64,000 nt of DNA from Cohnella nanjingensis (GTDB lineage: Bacteria; Bacillota; Bacilli; Paenibacillales; Paenibacillaceae), in the NCBI RefSeq assembly GCF_014212125.1, contig NZ_JACJVP010000046.1, positions 1-64,000 of the forward strand, given 5' to 3'. The notes beneath the pieces are model-generated. The model saw only the letters and a list, made by a program, of their open reading frames with translations. It did not search any database and was not told where the DNA came from. A program made the translations under genes and the position numbers. The first letter of the stretch is position 1. Each line of letters starts with the position of its first letter. This document shows positions 60,328 through 64,000 of the stretch, in pieces.

Positions 60328-62225
60328 CCGCTGTTCCGCGCCGCCCCGACCCGGCTGTAGCTCTCCAGGTGAACGAGCAGAATCGACAGGTCCGCCGGCG
60401 TGACGCCCGAGATCCGCGAGGCCTGACCGATGGACAAGGGACGAATCTTGTCGAGTTTCTGCCTGGCTTCCGTCGCCAACCCGTGAATGATGCTATAATC
60501 GATATCGTCCGGGATCTTCTTCTTCTCCATTTTCCCGAGACGTTCGACTTGCTGCAGCTGCTTCTCGATATAGCCGGTGTATTTGATCTGAATCTCGACC
60601 TGTTCCTTCATATCTTCCGTCAAATCGACGGGCGAAGGCGACAATCGCTCCAGGTGCGCATAGGTGAGCTCCGGTCTGCGCAGCAGCGTGACGCCATCCA
60701 CCGAATTCTGCAGCGGCGCCGTGCCGCTCTCGGCCAGCATCGCTTGAACCGCTTCGTCCGGCTTGAACCGCGTCTCCTTGAGCCGCGCGATCTCCGCTTC
60801 GACGCGGCTCTTCTTGTCGAGGAACCGGGCATGGCGATCGTCGGAGATCAGGCCGATCTCGTGGCCGAGCGGCGTGAGCCGCAGGTCGGCATTGTCGTGG
60901 CGGAGCAGCAGACGGTATTCCGCGCGCGATGTCAGCAGGCGGTACGGCTCGTTCGTCCCCTTGGTGACCAGGTCGTCGATCATAACGCCGATATAGCCTT
61001 GGGAACGATCGATGATGACCGGCTCCAGCCCTTGCGCCTTGCGCGCGGCGTTAATGCCGGCCATAATGCCTTGACCTGCCGCTTCCTCGTAGCCCGAAGT
61101 GCCGTTAATTTGTCCGGCCGTGAACAAGTGCGAGACCACCTTCGTCTCGAGCGACGGCCACAACTGCGTCGGGACGACGGCATCGTACTCGATGGCGTAG
61201 CCCGTACGCATCATCTCGACCTTCTCCAGGCCCGGGATCGAGCGTAGAATCTGCAGCTGCACGTCCTCAGGCATGCTCGTGGACAGCCCTTGGACGTAAT
61301 ACTCCTTCGTATTCCGCCCTTCCGGCTCCAGGAAGATCTGATGCTTCGGCTTGTCGGCGAAGCGCACGATCTTGTCTTCGATCGACGGGCAATAGCGCGG
61401 CCCCGTGCCTTCGATGGCGCCGGAGAACATCGGCGCGCGATGCAGATTGTCGTTGATGATCTGGTGCGTCTCTTCGGACGTATACGTCAGCCAGCACGGC
61501 AATTGGTCATTTGCTTGTTCGGCATATTCCGTCTCATACGAGAAATACTTCGGCTTGTCGTCGCCCGGCTGGATCTCCGTCTTGCTGAAGTCGATCGTAT
61601 CCTGGTGGACGCGCGGCGGCGTGCCGGTCTTAAAGCGCACCAACTGCAATCCCACTTGGCGCAGCGACTCCGACAGCTTCACGGACGGCTGCTGGTTGTT
61701 CGGTCCGCTCTCGTACATCAATTCGCCCATGATGACTTTGCCCCGCAGATAGGTGCCCGTCGTCAGGACGACCGTCTTGGCCCGGTATTCCGCGCCCGTC
61801 TTCGTGATCACGCCGCGGCATACGCCGTCCTCGACGATCAACTCCTCCGCCATCCCCTGCCGCATCGTCAGATGGTCCTGTTTTTCGATCGTTTCCTTCA
61901 TCTTGTGCTGGTACAGGAATTTGTCCGCTTGCGCGCGCAGCGCGTGAACCGCCGGACCCTTGCCCGTATTGAGCATCCGCATCTGGATGAACGTCTTGTC
62001 GATATTGCGGCCCATCTCGCCGCCGAGCGCATCGATCTCGCGCACGACATGGCCTTTGGCCGGTCCGCCTACCGACGGATTGCAGGGCATGAATGCCACC
62101 ATATCCAAGTTAATCGTCAGCAGCAGCGTCTCGCTGCCCATCCGCGCGGCCACCAGCGCCGCTTCGCAGCCGGCATGGCCCGCGCCGATGACGATAACGT
62201 CATACTCTCCCGCTAAGTACCCCAT
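60324..62225 (-). CDS. mnmG: tRNA uridine 5-carboxymethylaminomethyl modification enzyme MnmG
   Basis: FAD-dependent partner of MnmE in modifying wobble uridine 34. 633 residues: FAD-binding VIGAGHAGCEAA at the N-terminus, NPSVGGPAKGH, the GTGPRYCPSIEDK motif, GQINGTSGYEEAAGQG, and the C-terminal helical domain. The start is ATG 62225; an earlier GTG (62237) sits directly on the AAGGAGG. It follows mnmE after 27 bp. Confidence 0.98.
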   Translation of the reverse strand: MGYLAGEYDVIVIGAGHAGCEAALVAARMGSETLLLTINLDMVAFMPCNPSVGGPAKGHVVREIDALGGEMGRNIDKTFIQMRMLNTGKGPAVHALRAQADKFLYQHKMKETIEKQDHLTMRQGMAEELIVEDGVCRGVITKTGAEYRAKTVVLTTGTYLRGKVIMGELMYESGPNNQQPSVKLSESLRQVGLQLVRFKTGTPPRVHQDTIDFSKTEIQPGDDKPKYFSYETEYAEQANDQLPCWLTYTSEETHQIINDNLHRAPMFSGAIEGTGPRYCPSIEDKIVRFADKPKHQIFLEPEGRNTKEYYVQGLSTSMPEDVQLQILRSIPGLEKVEMMRTGYAIEYDAVVPTQLWPSLETKVVSHLFTAGQINGTSGYEEAAGQGIMAGINAARKAQGLEPVIIDRSQGYIGVMIDDLVTKGTNEPYRLLTSRAEYRLLLRHDNADLRLTPLGHEIGLISDDRHARFLDKKSRVEAEIARLKETRFKPDEAVQAMLAESGTAPLQNSVDGVTLLRRPELTYAHLERLSPSPVDLTEDMKEQVEIQIKYTGYIEKQLQQVERLGKMEKKKIPDDIDYSIIHGLATEARQKLDKIRPLSIGQASRISGVTPADLSILLVHLESYSRVGAARNSG

Positions 62226-62252
62226 TTTGCTTTTCACCCTCCTTGATCATCC

Positions 62253-63629
62253 TCATTTGCCTAAGCAGAACTTCGAGAAAATCTGGTCGAGCAGCGACTC
62301 TCCGACAGAATCCCCCACGATCTCTCCCAATGCTTCCCAAGCGGCGGCGATGTCGATCTGAATCAGATCGACCGGAATGCCGTCGCTTGCCGCCGTTATC
62401 GCATCCTCCAGCGAACGCTTCGACTGATGAAGGAGCGAGATGTGTCTAACGTTGCTCACGTATGTCAAATCCGCGGATTCGATCGCGCCGCCGAAGAACA
62501 GCTTCGACACCGCCTTCTCCAGCTCGTCGATTCCCGTCCCCTCTCTCGCGGAGATCGACACGATCCGATCCGCCGAATATCGACGGGTTACTTCATCAAG
62601 CTCCAGACGGCCTTCTAGATCCGTCTTGTTCAAGACAACGATCGTCGAACGATCTTGCAGCTCCTCCAGGAGCTGCCGTTCGTCCTCGTGCAGCGGCTCG
62701 TGCCGGTTGAGCACGAGCAGGATCAGATCGGCATCGCTCAGCGCGCCGCGCGATCGCTCGACCCCGATGCGTTCGACGACATCGCTCGTCTCCCGGATGC
62801 CCGCCGTATCGAGCAGCCGCAGCGGGATGCCGGACAGCGTCACGGACTCCTCGACGATATCCCGCGTCGTGCCGGGAATATCGGTGACGATCGCCTTGTT
62901 CTCCCTCGCCAGCGCATTCAGCAGGGACGACTTGCCCGCATTCGGACGGCCCACGATCGCCGTGACGATGCCTTCCCGCAGAATCTTGCCTTCGTTCGCC
63001 GTCCGGAGCAAGCGCTCGACCTGCGCCAGCACTTGGCTGCACGCATCCCGGATGACGCCGGCCGTCACTTCGGCGACGTCATGCTCCGGATAGTCGATAT
63101 TGACTTCCACATGCGCGAGCAGTTCGATCAGTTGCGACTTCAGCGGCGTGATCTCCTTCGATAAAGCCCCTTCCGCCTGCTTGCGGGCCACCTGGAATGC
63201 CTTGTTCGACTTCGATCGGATGAGATCGATGACCGCCTCGGCTTGCGCCAGATCGATCCGCCCGTTCAGGAACGCGCGCTTCGTGAACTCGCCCGGCTCC
63301 GCCATCCGCACCCCGCTGCGCAGCAGCAGCTCCAAGACGGATTGGACCGCGACGATGCCGCCGTGCGCGCTGATCTCCACCACGTTCTCCGCGGTGAACG
63401 ACCGCGGTCCCTTCATCACCGTGACCAATACTTCATCGAGCACTTCGCCGCCGCTAGGGTCGACCATCCACCCATAATGCACCGTATGCGTAGGCGCGGT
63501 CCGCAGATCGGCTTTCGACTTGAACAGCGGCGCGACGCGCTCGATCGCATCCGGGCCGCTGACGCGCACGACCGCGATGCTGCCTTCTCCTAGCGCGGTC
63601 GCGACCGCGGCTATCGTATCCTCATTCAT
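62253..63629 (-). CDS. mnmE: tRNA modification GTPase MnmE (TrmE)
   Basis: 458 residues: N-terminal formyl-THF-binding domain, helical domain, inserted G domain (G1 GRPNAGKS 227-234, TTRD, DTAG 274-277, NKTD 334-337), and C-terminal FCLGK with the catalytic Cys. Works with MnmG on tRNA wobble uridine. It is separated from jag by a terminator and two CAAGTAAA elements, so probably has its own promoter there. Confidence 0.98.
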   Translation of the reverse strand: MNEDTIAAVATALGEGSIAVVRVSGPDAIERVAPLFKSKADLRTAPTHTVHYGWMVDPSGGEVLDEVLVTVMKGPRSFTAENVVEISAHGGIVAVQSVLELLLRSGVRMAEPGEFTKRAFLNGRIDLAQAEAVIDLIRSKSNKAFQVARKQAEGALSKEITPLKSQLIELLAHVEVNIDYPEHDVAEVTAGVIRDACSQVLAQVERLLRTANEGKILREGIVTAIVGRPNAGKSSLLNALARENKAIVTDIPGTTRDIVEESVTLSGIPLRLLDTAGIRETSDVVERIGVERSRGALSDADLILLVLNRHEPLHEDERQLLEELQDRSTIVVLNKTDLEGRLELDEVTRRYSADRIVSISAREGTGIDELEKAVSKLFFGGAIESADLTYVSNVRHISLLHQSKRSLEDAITAASDGIPVDLIQIDIAAAWEALGEIVGDSVGESLLDQIFSKFCLGK

Positions 63630-63678
63630 TGTACACCCTCATTCAGCCTTCTAAGCTTAGGCTATCCATTCCTTGAAA

Positions 63679-63725
63679 CAAGTAAAAACGAATCCGCCTT
63701 CCGCGATCGGGGCGAATACGTTTTT
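63679..63725 (-). repeat. CAAGTAAA element, truncated copy G1
   Basis: Only the inner module (CAAGTAAAAACG ... CGAATACGTTTTTG), about 47 bp, joined directly to the following complete copy and nearest to the mnmE start. Confidence 0.75.
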
Positions 63726-63726
63726 G

Positions 63727-63828
63727 CAAGTAAACCCGGTTTCGCCGTCTTCTCGGAAGAGGGCGACACGTTTTTATCGTTGACGGATCTGAAATGGATT
63801 GGTGAAACTTATCCTTTTGGATCCGTTA
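63727..63828 (-). repeat. CAAGTAAA element, copy G2
   Basis: Complete copy: distal stem ACGGATC/GATCCGT with an inner GGAT/ATCC, GATAAAAACGTGTCGCC, TCTTC/GAAGA hairpin, GGGTTTACTTG. In tandem with G1, upstream of mnmE. Confidence 0.85.
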
Positions 63829-63873
63829 ATAAAAAACGCAATGCTCCGCGTGCGCTTGCGGAAGTCATTGCGT
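63829..63873 (-). terminator. Terminator after jag
   Basis: AACGCAATG ... CATTGCGT stem with inner CCGC/GCGG pairing, and TTTTTTATT on the minus strand, 13 nt past the jag stop. Confidence 0.85.
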
Positions 63874-63885
63874 AATGAAGATCAT

Positions 63886-64000
63886 TTACTTGAGTGCAAT
63901 GACGATGCAGCGGTTCGGTTCATCGCCTTGACTGTAGGTTCTCACTTGGGGATGCGCCTGCAGACGGGCGTGGATGATCTTGCGCTCGAGCGAACTCATC
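63886..64000 (-). CDS. jag: Jag/KhpB RNA-binding protein, C-terminal end only
   Basis: The last 37 residues (MSSLERKIIHARLQAHPQVRTYSQGDEPNRCIVIALK, shown here in parts: LERKIIHARLQ, VRTYSQGDEPNRCIV) match the R3H domain end of Jag/KhpB, an RNA-binding partner of KhpA that is encoded with SpoIIIJ/YidC directly beside oriC. The 5' part lies outside the window. Confidence 0.88.
   Translation of the reverse strand, partial: MSSLERKIIHARLQAHPQVRTYSQGDEPNRCIVIALK

Noticed and set aside
63630..64000. Replication origin or DnaA boxes
   Set aside because: No clusters of TTATCCACA-type boxes or AT-rich unwinding region are seen; oriC is expected further right, outside the window.

Overview
The window is GC-rich chromosomal DNA of a Gram-positive, endospore-forming member of the Bacillota, most likely a Paenibacillus- or Cohnella-like Paenibacillaceae. 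The main evidence is gene order. Reading leftward from the right edge it runs jag(end)-mnmE-mnmG-rsmG-noc-parA(soj)-parB(spo0J), then a yyaC/mscS/DUF951 block, rpsF-ssb-rpsR, yybS-gdpP-rplI-dnaB, purA, an M23 peptidase, and walR-walK-walH-walI-walJ with htrA. This is the classic left flank of oriC in Bacillales. oriC itself (dnaA, rpmH, rnpA) should lie just beyond position 64000. Most genes are on the minus strand, so they run with a fork moving away from that origin. Three perfect parS sites sit next to the partition genes.

Layout. 1-4150: DEAD-box helicase (cut by the window edge), uppP, a YvyF-like zinc-finger protein, a GNAT acetyltransferase. 4151-8510: a heterodimeric multidrug ABC exporter (YheI/YheH, BmrCD type) behind a leader peptide, alternative hairpins and a terminator. 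8709-12305: a TrkA-C membrane protein, a CorA-like protein, a PQQ-type sugar dehydrogenase lipoprotein. 12620-22186: CxxH protein, htrA, the wal operon, M23 peptidase. 22364-25615: a membrane protein and a YtrA-type GntR/ABC operon with a visible operator. 25690-26190: dense non-coding repeats. 26257-33110: purA, dnaB, rplI, gdpP, yybS and a MazG-like gene. 33324-37027: an amidohydrolase, a CBS protein, an LCP wall ligase. 37180-38771: a T-box and a divergent seryl-tRNA synthetase. 38858-40542: a chromosomal ParM-like actin and a small partner. 40750-46541: LysR plus a binding-protein/permease/ATPase importer with a phosphatase. 46651-51989: ribosomal/ssb operon, yjzC, a candidate structured RNA, KhtTU-like K+ antiporter, YitT. 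52183-64000: tRNA-Ser and the origin-proximal housekeeping block.

Two features stand out. First, a family of about 100-bp structured repeats, with a CAAGTAAA end, occurs at least eight times (plus two degenerate inverted copies). Nearly every good copy lies in the 5' leader of a minus-strand gene with the same end facing the start codon, and compensatory changes preserve its stems. Second, the multidrug transporter leader holds a 25-codon peptide and three mutually exclusive pairings that fit ribosome-controlled attenuation. A possible stand-alone RNA at 48300-48585, the chromosomal ParM pair and the T-box-controlled divergent SerRS are further points worth testing. All functional names come from reading the translated sequences. 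No database search was run.
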